Positions 18,575 through 26,783 of a DNA stretch of 64,000 nt are shown piece after piece. A model generated the notes under the pieces. That model was given only the letters and a program-made list of their open reading frames with translations. It made no database searches and was not told the DNA's origin. Position numbers and translations under genes: made by a program. Origin of the DNA: Anaerolineae bacterium (GTDB lineage: Bacteria; Chloroflexota; Anaerolineae; Promineifilales; Promineifilaceae); NCBI GenBank assembly GCA_030425205.1, contig JAUIAP010000004.1, positions 124,001-188,000 of the forward strand. Direction: 5' to 3'. Every line of letters starts with the position of its first letter. Positions within the stretch are counted from its first letter, which is position 1.

Positions 18575-19513
18575 CTATTGCGCCATTGCTGTCGGCTGCC
18601 ACCGATTACGTCGCGCATGACTCCAGATTAGCTTTGCAAATTTGAACACTGTCACAATTGCGACAATGCTCATAACGACCACCAGACCTAGCTTAATGGG
18701 CGCATTGAGCGGCTCGATGGTCAGGATTGCATCGGCCGAAAATACACGATACAGTGCATACAGACCAAACAGTTCTGACCCTATGTCAAACAGCCGCGTC
18801 CCAAACTGCCAGCGATTTTGCCATAATACCAACACCTTTACGGCAACGTCAAGACCAGCGGATGCGACCAGCCAACCGATATTCGGCCGAAAACTTTCCG
18901 CAATAAAGCCGCCAAACACCCCATCTTGACTGACAAACGCCAATGCAATCCCCCATGCCACAATCGTGGCAACGATCTCGGTCACGATTTCAAAGCGACT
19001 AATGCGGTTCGGGTCGTTGACGGGTGGCAATTTATACGGATCAAATTTGGCCGCTTCAAGCCTAATCTCGTCACCAGCATATCGCTCAATTAGCGCAAAA
19101 ATCACCGTGATAAGGCCAAGAGTGAACAGTGCGGATTGAATATACTCGGTCATCCAGTTCCATGCGGAGAGTGTTGGATCGGCCGAATTCCACAACATCA
19201 GTGCCAGTGAGATCACGTGCAGCACCGTAATCACGCTCAATACAATCCCCGACACACGTCGATAGATGGGAAATAACTTCGGACTAATCAAGTATTGCTG
19301 TGTTCGGTACTGTTGCGCCATCTCTTCTGGCTTGCCAAACTCAACCAATATACTCGCGGCCAATTCAGCCGTCGGCTCAAGCCCTTCAGCCCGTTCATCC
19401 AGCGTATCTTGCAACAATGATTGCAACTCCTGCTGAATATCTTCCCGTCCATTGCTTGGCAAATGGTTGCCAACTTCGTTTACATAACGCTCAATCATCT
19501 CATTTGCGTTCAT
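18575..19513 (-). CDS. HAAS-domain membrane protein, PadR partner
   Basis: A 312-residue protein. The first ~75 residues form the HAAS helical domain (ERYVNEVGNHLPSNGREDI, then a second helix with FGKPEEMAQQYR), followed by about six membrane segments. HAAS (DUF1700-type) domains are typically encoded next to PadR regulators and are thought to link membrane events to PadR. Here the start codon overlaps the padR stop by four bases, so the two are co-translated. Function beyond this pairing is unknown; the operator upstream of padR should control both genes. Confidence 0.8.
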   Translation of the reverse strand: MNANEMIERYVNEVGNHLPSNGREDIQQELQSLLQDTLDERAEGLEPTAELAASILVEFGKPEEMAQQYRTQQYLISPKLFPIYRRVSGIVLSVITVLHVISLALMLWNSADPTLSAWNWMTEYIQSALFTLGLITVIFALIERYAGDEIRLEAAKFDPYKLPPVNDPNRISRFEIVTEIVATIVAWGIALAFVSQDGVFGGFIAESFRPNIGWLVASAGLDVAVKVLVLWQNRWQFGTRLFDIGSELFGLYALYRVFSADAILTIEPLNAPIKLGLVVVMSIVAIVTVFKFAKLIWSHARRNRWQPTAMAQ

Positions 19514-19866
19514 AATTTGTTGCCTGCCTTGCCGATCAGCAGTCCATCAACTGTGCCGACAAGCGTATACCACTCCTCAATTAGATTGGTCAGTATCGTC
19601 TCGCCCAATTGACTAATTTGATAGTAACGACGAGGACGCGCGTCATCTATCACGCGCCAGTCACTCTGTAACAATCCCTGCTTTTCCAAACGTCGCAACA
19701 GAGGATAAAGCGTTCCCTCGTTGATCTCCATGCCGCGCTCTCCCAACGCTTGCTTGAGCGAATAGCCATATTCCTCACGCCTCAATTGGGATAGCACAAC
19801 CAGCACCAACGCGCCGCGTCGTAATTCAAGTGAAAAGTTATCGTAAAGTGCCTCTTTATTAGCCAT
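19510..19866 (-). CDS. PadR-family transcriptional regulator
   Basis: A 118-residue winged-helix regulator. LRRGALVLVVLSQLRREEYG (near 13-32) and GTLYPLLRRLEKQGLLQSDW (near 50-70) are the PadR core, including the recognition helix and the wing that ends RPRRYYQISQLG. The C-terminal helix serves dimerisation. ATG at 19866 (MANKEAL) is chosen because a consensus promoter places the transcript start there; a longer frame reaches 19887. The gene overlaps the HAAS membrane gene and is very probably autoregulated through the palindrome at 19871-19901. Confidence 0.92.
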   Translation of the reverse strand: MANKEALYDNFSLELRRGALVLVVLSQLRREEYGYSLKQALGERGMEINEGTLYPLLRRLEKQGLLQSDWRVIDDARPRRYYQISQLGETILTNLIEEWYTLVGTVDGLLIGKAGNKL

Positions 19867-19870
19867 GCGT

Positions 19871-19903
19871 GACATTATACTGTGCAACGCACAGTAATGT
19901 CAA
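19871..19903 (-). promoter_or_regulatory. Consensus promoter inside a PadR operator palindrome
   Basis: On the minus strand TTGACA (19903-19898), an 18-base spacer and TATAAT (19879-19874) form a full consensus promoter seven bases before the padR ATG. GACATTA...CTGTG on one side and CACAG...TAATGTC on the other make an imperfect palindrome over 19871-19901 that covers both boxes. Its ATGT/ACAT ends resemble known PadR operators. PadR binding here would block its own promoter. Confidence 0.75.
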
Positions 19904-19994
19904 CCCCCAATACTTTGTGTGGGTATTAGGACGCAGGCGAGGCATTCAAATGCACTCGTTATGCAATTCAGGAGTTCGTGGGTTGACGAGATAG

Positions 19995-20088
19995 CGTATG
20001 GCGTATCCAAAAGTCTATACGCCATACGTGCGGAGCGACATTCCATAATATGTTTAGACCGTGTATCGGGAATTGGATTTCCCGATAC
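19995..20088. repeat. Two perfect hairpins between aspS and padR
   Basis: CGTATGGCGTAT (19995-20006) pairs with ATACGCCATACG (20017-20028), and GTATCGGGAA (20063-20072) pairs with TTCCCGATAC (20079-20088). Both are perfect. Neither has a T-run, so they are not classical terminators. They occupy most of the 270-base gap between padR and aspS. RNA 3'-end protection of the aspS transcript or mobile palindromic elements are both possible. Confidence 0.55.
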
Positions 20089-20136
20089 TTGCCCCATTCA
20101 ACATCCACAATCGCTTGTTCCAGTACTTAGCTTCAA

Positions 20137-21432
20137 TTACGGCAACAGCCGACCCATATCGCGCGGAAACAGTGCTGCCAATCGAACATTAGGCAAACCC
20201 AACAACTGCATGACCAGCCGCTCTAAACCAATTGCAAATCCACCGTGTGGCGGCATCCCGTATCTGAACGCCTCCAGATAGCTGGCAAATGGCGTATGTG
20301 GCAAACCTGCTGCGTCGAGTGCAGCGAGATAGTCGGCGTATTGATGGAGTCGTTGCCCGCCAGTGATCAGCTCTGTGCCGCGAAAAAGCAGATCGAATGA
20401 GTTGGAGAATTCAGGATTGGCTGGGTCAGGATGGGTGTAAAACGGTCGCTTAACCATTGGATAGCCCGTCACAAATAGAAAGTCACTGCCATACTCCGCT
20501 TGCGCCCATGCACCTAGCCAGCGTTCATCTTGTGGCGAAAGGTCCGGCTCACCACGCACGTCCTCACCATGCAGTTCATAAATCAACTGTTGCGCATCAC
20601 GAAAGTGGATATTGGGAAATGTTTCAGCCATCTGTGGCATCTCCGCACGAAGCATTGCCAACTCACTCGATTGACTATGCGAAATAGCTGTCAAGATGCC
20701 CCTAATCACCTGTTCAACAACCACCATCACGTCAAAGTGATTCTCAATAAAGCCAAACTCGACATCCATGCTCACATATTCGCTCAAGTGCCGTGTCGTG
20801 TTATGCGGTTCAGCACGGAAAACGGGACCCACTTCAAAGACGCGTTCAAACACGCCCACCATCATCTGCTTATAAAACTGCGGGCTTTGTGCCAAAAACG
20901 CCTCGCTATCGTAGTATCCTAAGCGAAAGACATTCGCGCCCCCTTCTGTCGCCGACGCAACCAATTTGGGCGTCTGGATCTCTGTAAAACCTTGTGCTTG
21001 CAAGGTTTGGCGGAATCCCGTCATCGCACCAGCAACGATGCGCAAAATAGCCTGTCGTTCAGGATGACGGTTGGCGACGACGGCATGATCGAGCAGGGTC
21101 GGTAGGGTCGCATTGATGGTGCGCTGATGCAGTGTCAGCGGTGGTGCCTCACGAATTGGTGTGATAATCGAGATGTGCGGGGCGTGTAGCTCCGCGCCGT
21201 TTGGGGCAGAACGTGCCGCAACGACTTTGCCTGTCACCGTTAAGACGGTGCCATCGGTCAATTCAGCGAGGGGTGCCAGGTCGGTTTCACTTGCAACCGC
21301 CTGTGCCAACCCATAGCCATCGCGCACAATGACAAAGTTAACGCCGCCCAATCGACGAACGTGGTGCAGCCAGCCATGTAGCGTGACCGTCTCGCCCAAA
21401 TAGCGAGCGATCTCTGTTGTTTTGATATTCAT
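20137..21432 (-). CDS. aspS: Aspartyl-tRNA synthetase, archaeal-type (short) class
   Basis: A 431-residue class IIb synthetase that charges tRNA-Asp. An N-terminal OB anticodon domain (TVTLHGWLHHVRRLGGVNFV) is followed by the catalytic core: FTEIQTPKLVASATEGG (motif 1), FRAEPHNTTRHLSEY (motif 2) and GGFAIGLERLVMQLLGL (motif 3). The length and lack of the bacterial GAD insertion place it with archaeal/eukaryotic AspRS (AspS2), which is often non-discriminating and also makes Asp-tRNA-Asn for GatCAB. Whether it discriminates cannot be read here. AGGGAC lies just upstream of the ATG. The gene sits behind an Asp T-box leader (21522-21925), so expression should rise when tRNA-Asp is uncharged. Confidence 0.93.
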   Translation of the reverse strand: MNIKTTEIARYLGETVTLHGWLHHVRRLGGVNFVIVRDGYGLAQAVASETDLAPLAELTDGTVLTVTGKVVAARSAPNGAELHAPHISIITPIREAPPLTLHQRTINATLPTLLDHAVVANRHPERQAILRIVAGAMTGFRQTLQAQGFTEIQTPKLVASATEGGANVFRLGYYDSEAFLAQSPQFYKQMMVGVFERVFEVGPVFRAEPHNTTRHLSEYVSMDVEFGFIENHFDVMVVVEQVIRGILTAISHSQSSELAMLRAEMPQMAETFPNIHFRDAQQLIYELHGEDVRGEPDLSPQDERWLGAWAQAEYGSDFLFVTGYPMVKRPFYTHPDPANPEFSNSFDLLFRGTELITGGQRLHQYADYLAALDAAGLPHTPFASYLEAFRYGMPPHGGFAIGLERLVMQLLGLPNVRLAALFPRDMGRLLP

Positions 21433-21521
21433 TTTTGTCCCTATTGGAACGAGTATTTATACAGAACTCGTTCCCAGCTTAAACAGCGCATTTACCAACG
21501 CAGGCCACAACGTCGGTAAAC

Positions 21522-21554
21522 AAAAAGCGGTCGCCCTCACAGGAGGACGACCGC
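21522..21554 (-). terminator. T-box terminator 2
   Basis: GCGGTCGTCCTC (21554-21543) pairs with GAGGGCGACCGC (21538-21527) with one wobble and a four-base loop, followed by TTTTTG on the minus strand. A further 8-bp hairpin (21446-21453 with 21467-21474) lies between it and the aspS ribosome site. Confidence 0.85.
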
Positions 21555-21627
21555 AGAACACGGGCGTGGTACCACCACCTTTTGTCAGTTGTCAGTTCAC
21601 AATCGACGGTCGCCAGCCACATGGATC

Positions 21628-21658
21628 AAAAAAGCCCTCATCCTCATCGGACGAGAGC
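21628..21658 (-). terminator. T-box terminator 1
   Basis: GCTCTCGTCC (21658-21649) pairs with GGATGAGGGC (21643-21634) with two wobble pairs and a five-base loop, followed by six T on the minus strand. It competes with the first T-box antiterminator. Confidence 0.85.
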
Positions 21659-22027
21659 TTCATGCTCACGTGTTGCCACCGAAGTTTGTCGTTTCGTTAC
21701 CTGCTGACTGGTCATCGTCAACCGTTTACTGAAACTAACCTCTTTCGGAAAGATGCAATGCATCCTTCCTATGCGCGATAACGGGCGCACCCGAAACAGA
21801 CTACTCACCTCGCTCGGCGTTCATCCGTTTGGCTCAGGGGTGTCACGGGTTGTGAGTCTGACGCGACGATTCCAGCAGACGTCGCTCTCTATGGACAGGT
21901 GGTTCAAAACCGTCTGTCCCCATCATAGCCTTTAGAAATTGTCAATTATGGGAGCAGTGTAGCAGATTGTATTTGCGTTGCCAACAGCCCTGCCGAACTA
22001 GTTGTCCGCTCAGCCGATGGATGCCAG

Positions 22028-22807
22028 TTAGAAACCTTTGAAATTGGGTTTGCGTTTTTGGAGGAAGGCGGCGACTCCTTCGGGGAAGTCAGCAGTGCGC
22101 GCGGCGATGTCTTGCAGCTGGGCTTCGTATTCGAGCGCATCGGTGAGCGGGACACGCATGGCCTTGTTGAGTGCGCGTTTTGTGAGACCAAGAGCGCGGG
22201 TTGGCCCCGCAGCGAGACGGTTCGCCCATGCAAGCGTGACTTCGGTCAATTGGGCATGGGGAACCAAATGGTTGATCATGCCCCATTGTTGAGCGGTTTC
22301 GGCCGAAATCGGCTCAGCCGTCACCATCATCTCAAACGCCCGCGCATACCCCACCATGCGCGGCAAAAACCATGTCGAACCGCTGTCAGGAATCAAGCCA
22401 ATCCCGCTAAACGCCTGAATAAAACTGGCCTTCTCGGACGCAATTCGCATATCACACGCCAAGGCGATGCCACAACCCGCTCCGGCCGCAACCCCGTTGA
22501 TCGCGCCAATGATCGGTTTCTCAAGCGTCGTCATCGTCGTGATGAGCGGATTGTAGCCAGCACGCAGCGCGTCACTGAGATTGGCCGTGCGTTCGGTTGT
22601 ATCTTTTAGATCGGCTCCTGCGGAAAAGGCGCGTCCCATCCCTGTCAGCACGATACAGCGCACGGCAGGATCTTTACCTGCCGTCTTAAACGCCTTGTCG
22701 CATTCTCGCAGCAAGGTCATGGTTAGGGCATTGAGCGATTTCGGCCGATTCAGCGTGATCGTTGCGACCCCATTTTCGACAGCGTATAAAATTTCTTGAA
22801 ATTCCAT
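22028..22807 (-). CDS. Enoyl-CoA hydratase/isomerase, PaaG-like
   Basis: A 259-residue crotonase-fold protein. The CoA-binding and oxyanion parts are intact: GMGRAFSAGADLKD (near 65) and INGVAAGAGCGIALACD (near 105). AFSGIGLIPDSGSTWFLPRM (near 132-151) and the C-terminal TADFPEGVAAFLQKRKPNF closely follow the PaaG (epoxyphenylacetyl-CoA isomerase) pattern, so it is a second PaaG-type gene besides 37629-38417. It lies far from the paa cluster, so its role may differ. The start at 22807 is chosen because an upstream ATG at 22819 lies inside the terminator of the preceding gene. Confidence 0.85.
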   Translation of the reverse strand: MEFQEILYAVENGVATITLNRPKSLNALTMTLLRECDKAFKTAGKDPAVRCIVLTGMGRAFSAGADLKDTTERTANLSDALRAGYNPLITTMTTLEKPIIGAINGVAAGAGCGIALACDMRIASEKASFIQAFSGIGLIPDSGSTWFLPRMVGYARAFEMMVTAEPISAETAQQWGMINHLVPHAQLTEVTLAWANRLAAGPTRALGLTKRALNKAMRVPLTDALEYEAQLQDIAARTADFPEGVAAFLQKRKPNFKGF

Positions 22808-22811
22808 CGGA

Positions 22812-22841
22812 AAAAACAAACGCGACCAAAAAGGTCGCGTT
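22812..22841 (-). terminator. Terminator of the small acidic protein gene
   Basis: AACGCGACC (minus, 22841-22833) pairs perfectly with GGTCGCGTT (22827-22819) around TTTTT, followed by TTTGTTTTTT. It ends the 22864-23241 transcript just before the PaaG-like gene begins. Confidence 0.85.
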
Positions 22842-22863
22842 CACTGTTAAGTTTATCGAACTG

Positions 22864-23241
22864 TTAGAACGGGAGCGTCCCGTCGTCTTCATCGTCATCA
22901 AAGTCGTTATCGAACACACTCTCGTTTTCACGGACAGGCAATGAAACCCACAGCTTCAAAACGGTTCCTTCATGAACCTCTTTGAGCTTGAGTGCAACGA
23001 CGTTTGCTTGGCGACGCATCCGCAGTTCATCGGGATAATCGAGTTGGACAGGTCGTCCTTCATCCCACGCGGCGCGGCAACGTTGGCGAATGTCTTCGCC
23101 GTTCCCTGTTCGCAATTCAACCAGCGCAACTTCACTCTCTTCTGTGCCTTGATACAAACCCCAGTTCCAGAGCTGTTGATCGGGGATGAAGTCGGGCGTT
23201 GGCCCCTCCAAAATTGTGATGAATTCAGGTTCTGATTGCAT
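22864..23241 (-). CDS. Small acidic protein of unknown function with SSB-like tail
   Basis: A 125-residue soluble protein that I do not recognise. The body has a mix of strands and helices (for example GNGEDIRQRCRAAWDEGRPV and VVALKLKEVHEGTVLKLWVS). The last residues, NDFDDDEDDGTLPF, form an acidic run ending in hydrophobic-Pro-Phe, the same layout as the C-terminal tip of single-stranded DNA-binding protein (DDDIPF). It may imitate or share the partners of that tip, but this is only an inference. The gene has its own terminator and stands alone between a PaaG-like gene and an enolase-superfamily gene. Confidence 0.65.
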   Translation of the reverse strand: MQSEPEFITILEGPTPDFIPDQQLWNWGLYQGTEESEVALVELRTGNGEDIRQRCRAAWDEGRPVQLDYPDELRMRRQANVVALKLKEVHEGTVLKLWVSLPVRENESVFDNDFDDDEDDGTLPF

Positions 23242-23382
23242 ATTTTTACCTCAGTAGTTTCCTATCAATGTATGTTACTAGGGGATGGGGGCTAGGGCAA
23301 CCGTTTTATGGATCTATTGTGGAATTTCAGATAGTGCAAATGATATCGTCAATGAATCGTTTACGTATTAAACTTCATAACA

Positions 23383-24492
23383 ATGAAAATCGAACATATC
23401 ACACTACACCACATTTCAATGCCGCTCGTCCATCCGTTTCGCACCAGCTTTGGTGTGGAAGAGGAGCGCGAGTGTATTATCGTTGAGGTACGCGGCGCAG
23501 GTCTGACCGGTTGGGGCGAGTGCGTGGCGATGGACGGGCCATGGTATTCGGCCGAAACCACCACCACCGCATGGCACATCCTCACCCAATTTCTCTGCCC
23601 GATGTTAATCGGCAAAGAGATCACGTCCCCCGCCGATGCCAACAAATATATCAAGCGTGTGCGCGGCAATCCGATGGCGCGTGCTGGGATCGAAAACGCG
23701 ATCTGGGATTTGTGCGCCAAGTCTGAAGGGCTACCCCTCGCGCAGATGTTGGGCGGTGTGCGGGAACGCGTGCCTGTAGGGGTTAGCATCGGGATTCAAC
23801 CGACAATCGACGCGCTCGCCAAGCGGGTTGCCGGCTTTGTCGAGCAGGGCTATGGACGCATCAAGTGCAAGATAGAACCCGACTGGACGTATGAACCACT
23901 GGCACGAATTCGTGCTGATTTTCCAGATGCGCTCTTGATGGCAGATGCAAATTCAGCCTTCACGCTTGCCGATGCCGACTTGTTACGCCAGCTCGATGCA
24001 CTCGATCTGCTGATGATTGAACAACCACTTGGGTATGATGACATCGCTGATCACGCTCGCTTGCAGCGCGAACTGACGACACCGATCTGTCTCGACGAGA
24101 GTATTCACGCCATCGCAGATGCACAGGCAATGATCGACCTCCAAGCGGGCCGTATCATCAACATGAAACAGGGGCGCGTTGGTGGATTGAGCATTGCCAA
24201 ACAGATTCATGACATGGCGCAATCGGCCGAAATTCAGATGTGGTGCGGCGGTATGCTGGAGACGGGGATCGGTCGCGCAATCAATATCCATCTTGCCACG
24301 CTTCCCAACTTCACACTGCCGGGCGACATCTCTGCCACCGAGCGTTACTATCATGAAGACATCACTGAGCATTTTGTCTTGAACAAAGCGGATAGCACGA
24401 TGAGCGTGCCTACCGCGCCCGGCATTGGGGTCACCGTGCAACGTGACCGTCTCGCGTCCGTGCGGTTGCGGCAAGAGACATTTGTCCCATAG
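23383..24492 (+). CDS. Enolase-superfamily enzyme, MenC / N-acylamino acid racemase type
   Basis: A 369-residue muconate-lactonizing-type barrel protein. The acid/base Lys pair is in GRIKCKIEP (near 165), metal ligands are Asp in LMADANSAF (near 190), Glu in MIEQPLGYDD (near 217) and Asp in CLDESIH (near 240), and the second base Lys is in INMKQGRVGG (near 264). This set matches o-succinylbenzoate synthase and the related N-acylamino acid racemase, which cannot be separated by sequence alone. No other menaquinone genes lie nearby, so a racemase role is equally possible. A hairpin follows the stop and mainly terminates the convergent peptidase gene. Confidence 0.85.
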   Translation: MKIEHITLHHISMPLVHPFRTSFGVEEERECIIVEVRGAGLTGWGECVAMDGPWYSAETTTTAWHILTQFLCPMLIGKEITSPADANKYIKRVRGNPMARAGIENAIWDLCAKSEGLPLAQMLGGVRERVPVGVSIGIQPTIDALAKRVAGFVEQGYGRIKCKIEPDWTYEPLARIRADFPDALLMADANSAFTLADADLLRQLDALDLLMIEQPLGYDDIADHARLQRELTTPICLDESIHAIADAQAMIDLQAGRIINMKQGRVGGLSIAKQIHDMAQSAEIQMWCGGMLETGIGRAINIHLATLPNFTLPGDISATERYYHEDITEHFVLNKADSTMSVPTAPGIGVTVQRDRLASVRLRQETFVP

Positions 24493-24493
24493 A

Positions 24494-24523
24494 TAAAGAA
24501 AACAGCCTGCGCTGAGCAGGCTG
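24494..24523 (-). terminator. Terminator after M20 peptidase gene (minus strand)
   Basis: CAGCCTGC (24503-24510) pairs with GCAGGCTG (24516-24523) around a five-base loop. On the minus strand it is followed by TTTTCTTTATC. It also lies just after the stop of the convergent enolase-family gene. Confidence 0.75.
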
Positions 24524-24672
24524 CATTGGGAAGATTCAGGAAAATTGGAGAAAGAGGTTGTGCCATATAAACGAGCATCTGCCTCTTTTTCCAGCATAGG
24601 GATCAAAAAAGCCAAGAATTGATTGGACTTGATAAGACGAAGAACGGGGGTGGACTCCTCACCCACCACGTT

Positions 24673-26049
24673 CTACGCACTATCTGTTGCAAATCGGCCG
24701 ATAATGCGCGCCGTATGCCGAATCGCCCTTTTAAGATTCTTGATTTTGATATGTTCGTTGGGTGCGTGCACTTTACCGCCCGGATAGCCTGCGCCGGCCG
24801 TGACAATTGGCATGTCGGGGAACTGCTCGACAAACCACGCCATTGGTCCACTCCCGCCAACGATTGGCTCGATCAACGCGGGCAGGCCAAACACTTCTTC
24901 GGCCGATTGCGCCACCATTTTGACATAATCATTGTCGGGATCAACCCGCGCGGGTGGATAGCCGCCCGTCATCTTAAACTTGACATCCGCGAACCCCTGT
25001 TCATCCAAGTGGGCGCGCAATTTTTGTAGAATATCTTCGGGCGTTTGATTGGGAACCAAACGGAAATCCATCTTTGCCGTCGCGTTTTTCGGAATGATCG
25101 TCTTGCCCCCATCCCCTTGATACCCACTTGTTAAACCTGCAATGTTACAACTGGGATCAAAGACGGCCGCCCGCCGCAACTCAACACTGCCGATCATGCC
25201 TTTAATGAAGTGGGACAACCCATATGTTTTGAGCCAATCATCGGAAAGGTCCGGCAGTTTTTCCAACAGTGCCAAATCCTGTTCACTGGCTGGCACAACA
25301 TCATCGTAGAATCCGGGAATCAAAATGTTGTCGTGCGAATCTTTCAGTGAATTTAATGCCCAGATCAATCGCCACGCCGCGTTGGGAAAAACAGAGCCAC
25401 CTAACCCTGAATGAATGTCCCGATTGGCCGATTCAACCCAAAGGTGGATAAAGGCAATCCCGCGCAACCCGAGCGAGACGGTTGGGTTGCCGTCCATATT
25501 GACGCCGCCAAACTCCCAAATACACGCATCGGCCGCTAATAACTCGCGATTTTCGACGATAAACGGCCGAATAGACGGGCTGCCAATCTCCTCCTCACCT
25601 TCGATGACAAATTTTACACGACACGGCAGTTCCCCTAACGCCTCCGTCAGCGCATCCAATGCCGCAAGTCGCGTGATGATATGCCCTTTGTCATCCGACA
25701 CGCCACGCGCGTAGAGCGCACCTTTACGCTCGGTCAGCTCCCAGGGTGGCGATAACCAGAGGTCGAGTGGTTCTGGTGGCTGGACATCATAATGCAGGTA
25801 GAGCAGCATGGTGCGGTCGTTATTCGTCCCTTGCGCTTCACCATAGACAACGGGATGCCCATCAGTCAGCATAATTTGCGTCGCATACCCTCGTTCCGAC
25901 AACATTTCCGCAACCAAATTGGCGCATTCCGTGATGCCTAAATTTTGTGCCGATACGCTTGGTTGCGCCACTAAACGGCGCAGTTCAGCCACTGTTTGCT
26001 CAAAATTCTTTTCAATAATTCCATCTACTGTTTCAAAATCAATTGTCAT
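24673..26049 (-). CDS. M20-family dipeptidase/deacylase
   Basis: A 458-residue zinc peptidase of the M20 group. LLYLHYDVQPPEP (near 83) holds the first His and Asp, LYARGVSDDKG (near 112) the bridging Asp, IEGEEEIGSPS (near 148) the catalytic Glu pair, and PNEHIKIKNL near the C-terminus the last His. The VESANRDIHSGLGG stretch belongs to the inserted dimerisation domain. This matches CNDP-like dipeptidases and related ArgE/DapE enzymes. The protein is cytoplasmic. The MOSC gene lies nine bases upstream on the same strand and is probably co-transcribed. Confidence 0.9.
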   Translation of the reverse strand: MTIDFETVDGIIEKNFEQTVAELRRLVAQPSVSAQNLGITECANLVAEMLSERGYATQIMLTDGHPVVYGEAQGTNNDRTMLLYLHYDVQPPEPLDLWLSPPWELTERKGALYARGVSDDKGHIITRLAALDALTEALGELPCRVKFVIEGEEEIGSPSIRPFIVENRELLAADACIWEFGGVNMDGNPTVSLGLRGIAFIHLWVESANRDIHSGLGGSVFPNAAWRLIWALNSLKDSHDNILIPGFYDDVVPASEQDLALLEKLPDLSDDWLKTYGLSHFIKGMIGSVELRRAAVFDPSCNIAGLTSGYQGDGGKTIIPKNATAKMDFRLVPNQTPEDILQKLRAHLDEQGFADVKFKMTGGYPPARVDPDNDYVKMVAQSAEEVFGLPALIEPIVGGSGPMAWFVEQFPDMPIVTAGAGYPGGKVHAPNEHIKIKNLKRAIRHTARIIGRFATDSA

Positions 26050-26058
26050 TAAATTTCC

Positions 26059-26619
26059 TTATAATTTTTGGATTGAATCTCCTTCTCGAACAATCCCCGC
26101 CTGCACAACCCGCGCGCAAACACCGCGCAAATGCAAAGCCTTGCCAATAGGTGAATTGACAAACTTGACCGCCTCCACGCCAAACCGTTGTGTGAACTTT
26201 TTACAACCATTATGCGGCATGGGCGTAATTTCGATAATCGTCTCGCCGATTGCCAAGCGTGTTCCTGCTGGCGCATTTGTCTCACTCAAATCGAAATCGA
26301 CAAAGAGTTGATCACCTGCCAACGCCCAGCGATCTTTGGACCCAGCAATTAGGTCAATCATGCGCGCATTCATGAGATTTAACTGCATCTCGGGATGCGC
26401 CGAGCCATCCTCTGTCCGCTTGCTGCCGCGCGTTTTCCAGTTGTCCCCTTCCAACCCCACCGTCCGATCAAGCATACCCTCGGCTAACCGTTCACGCTCA
26501 CCATCCTGTGGTCGGCGAACGATCATGGCCAATGTGCCGTTTTGTTTAGGCGCGGCCTCTATGTGTGCCAACCCAGCTTCCACCTCTACCTTGCTTAAAT
26601 ATTGTGCCTGCATTCCCAT
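26059..26619 (-). CDS. MOSC-domain protein
   Basis: A 186-residue stand-alone MOSC (molybdenum cofactor sulfurase C-terminal) domain. The conserved Cys sits in HNGCKKFTQRFG (near 132), as in sulfur-carrier MOSC proteins such as YiiM, with a further Cys in LRGVCARVVQAG (near 165). MQLNLMNARMIDLIAG is the usual helix after the first strands. Such proteins handle sulfur for Mo-cofactor enzymes or detoxify N-hydroxylated bases; no Mo enzyme is visible nearby. GGAGAACAAATC precedes the ATG. It forms an operon with the M20 peptidase. Confidence 0.85.
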   Translation of the reverse strand: MGMQAQYLSKVEVEAGLAHIEAAPKQNGTLAMIVRRPQDGERERLAEGMLDRTVGLEGDNWKTRGSKRTEDGSAHPEMQLNLMNARMIDLIAGSKDRWALAGDQLFVDFDLSETNAPAGTRLAIGETIIEITPMPHNGCKKFTQRFGVEAVKFVNSPIGKALHLRGVCARVVQAGIVREGDSIQKL

Positions 26620-26783
26620 GATTTGTTCTCCATCATTTTGACGATGTGATTTCGGCCGAAAATCATCGCTAAGACGACTTCACCTAGAATCAATCTACCC
26701 AAAGTCTGTTAACTTAAACAAGGGGTACAGATTACGGGATACAGGGAAAGATTGCAAACCTTTGTTAGGCTCTCATGCAAAAC

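Larger units (their letters stand above)
21522..21925 (-). promoter_or_regulatory. T-box leader (tRNA-Asp sensing) of aspS with two antiterminator modules
   Basis: Read on the minus strand, the leader shows AGAGAG followed by a hairpin containing CTGCTGGAA, then GTGACACCCCTGAGC, where GAC (21844-21842) is the Asp specifier codon. Next come TGAACGCCGAG, GAGTAG and CCCGTTATCG, all typical of stems I-II of T-box RNAs. Two T-box sequences follow: GGTGGCAACACG (about 21680-21669) and GGTGGTACCACG (about 21577-21566), each just upstream of a terminator. UGGC in the first matches the G discriminator of tRNA-Asp. The second is too close for its own stem I. The leader's promoter is not clear. Confidence 0.9.

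Noticed and set aside
21422-21781. Plus-strand open frame upstream of aspS
   Set aside because: It is the antisense of the T-box leader, whose conserved RNA features explain the sequence.
21922-21945. Consensus promoter of the T-box leader (TTGACA with TATGAT)
   Set aside because: The two boxes are only 12 bases apart, too short for a standard promoter; the real start is unresolved.
19187-22298. Stretches without TCGGCCGA (for example around aspS, 46-48 kb, 53.7-56.8 kb) as signs of horizontal transfer
   Set aside because: With about 80 sites in 64 kb, one or two gaps near 3 kb are expected by chance, so these gaps carry little weight.
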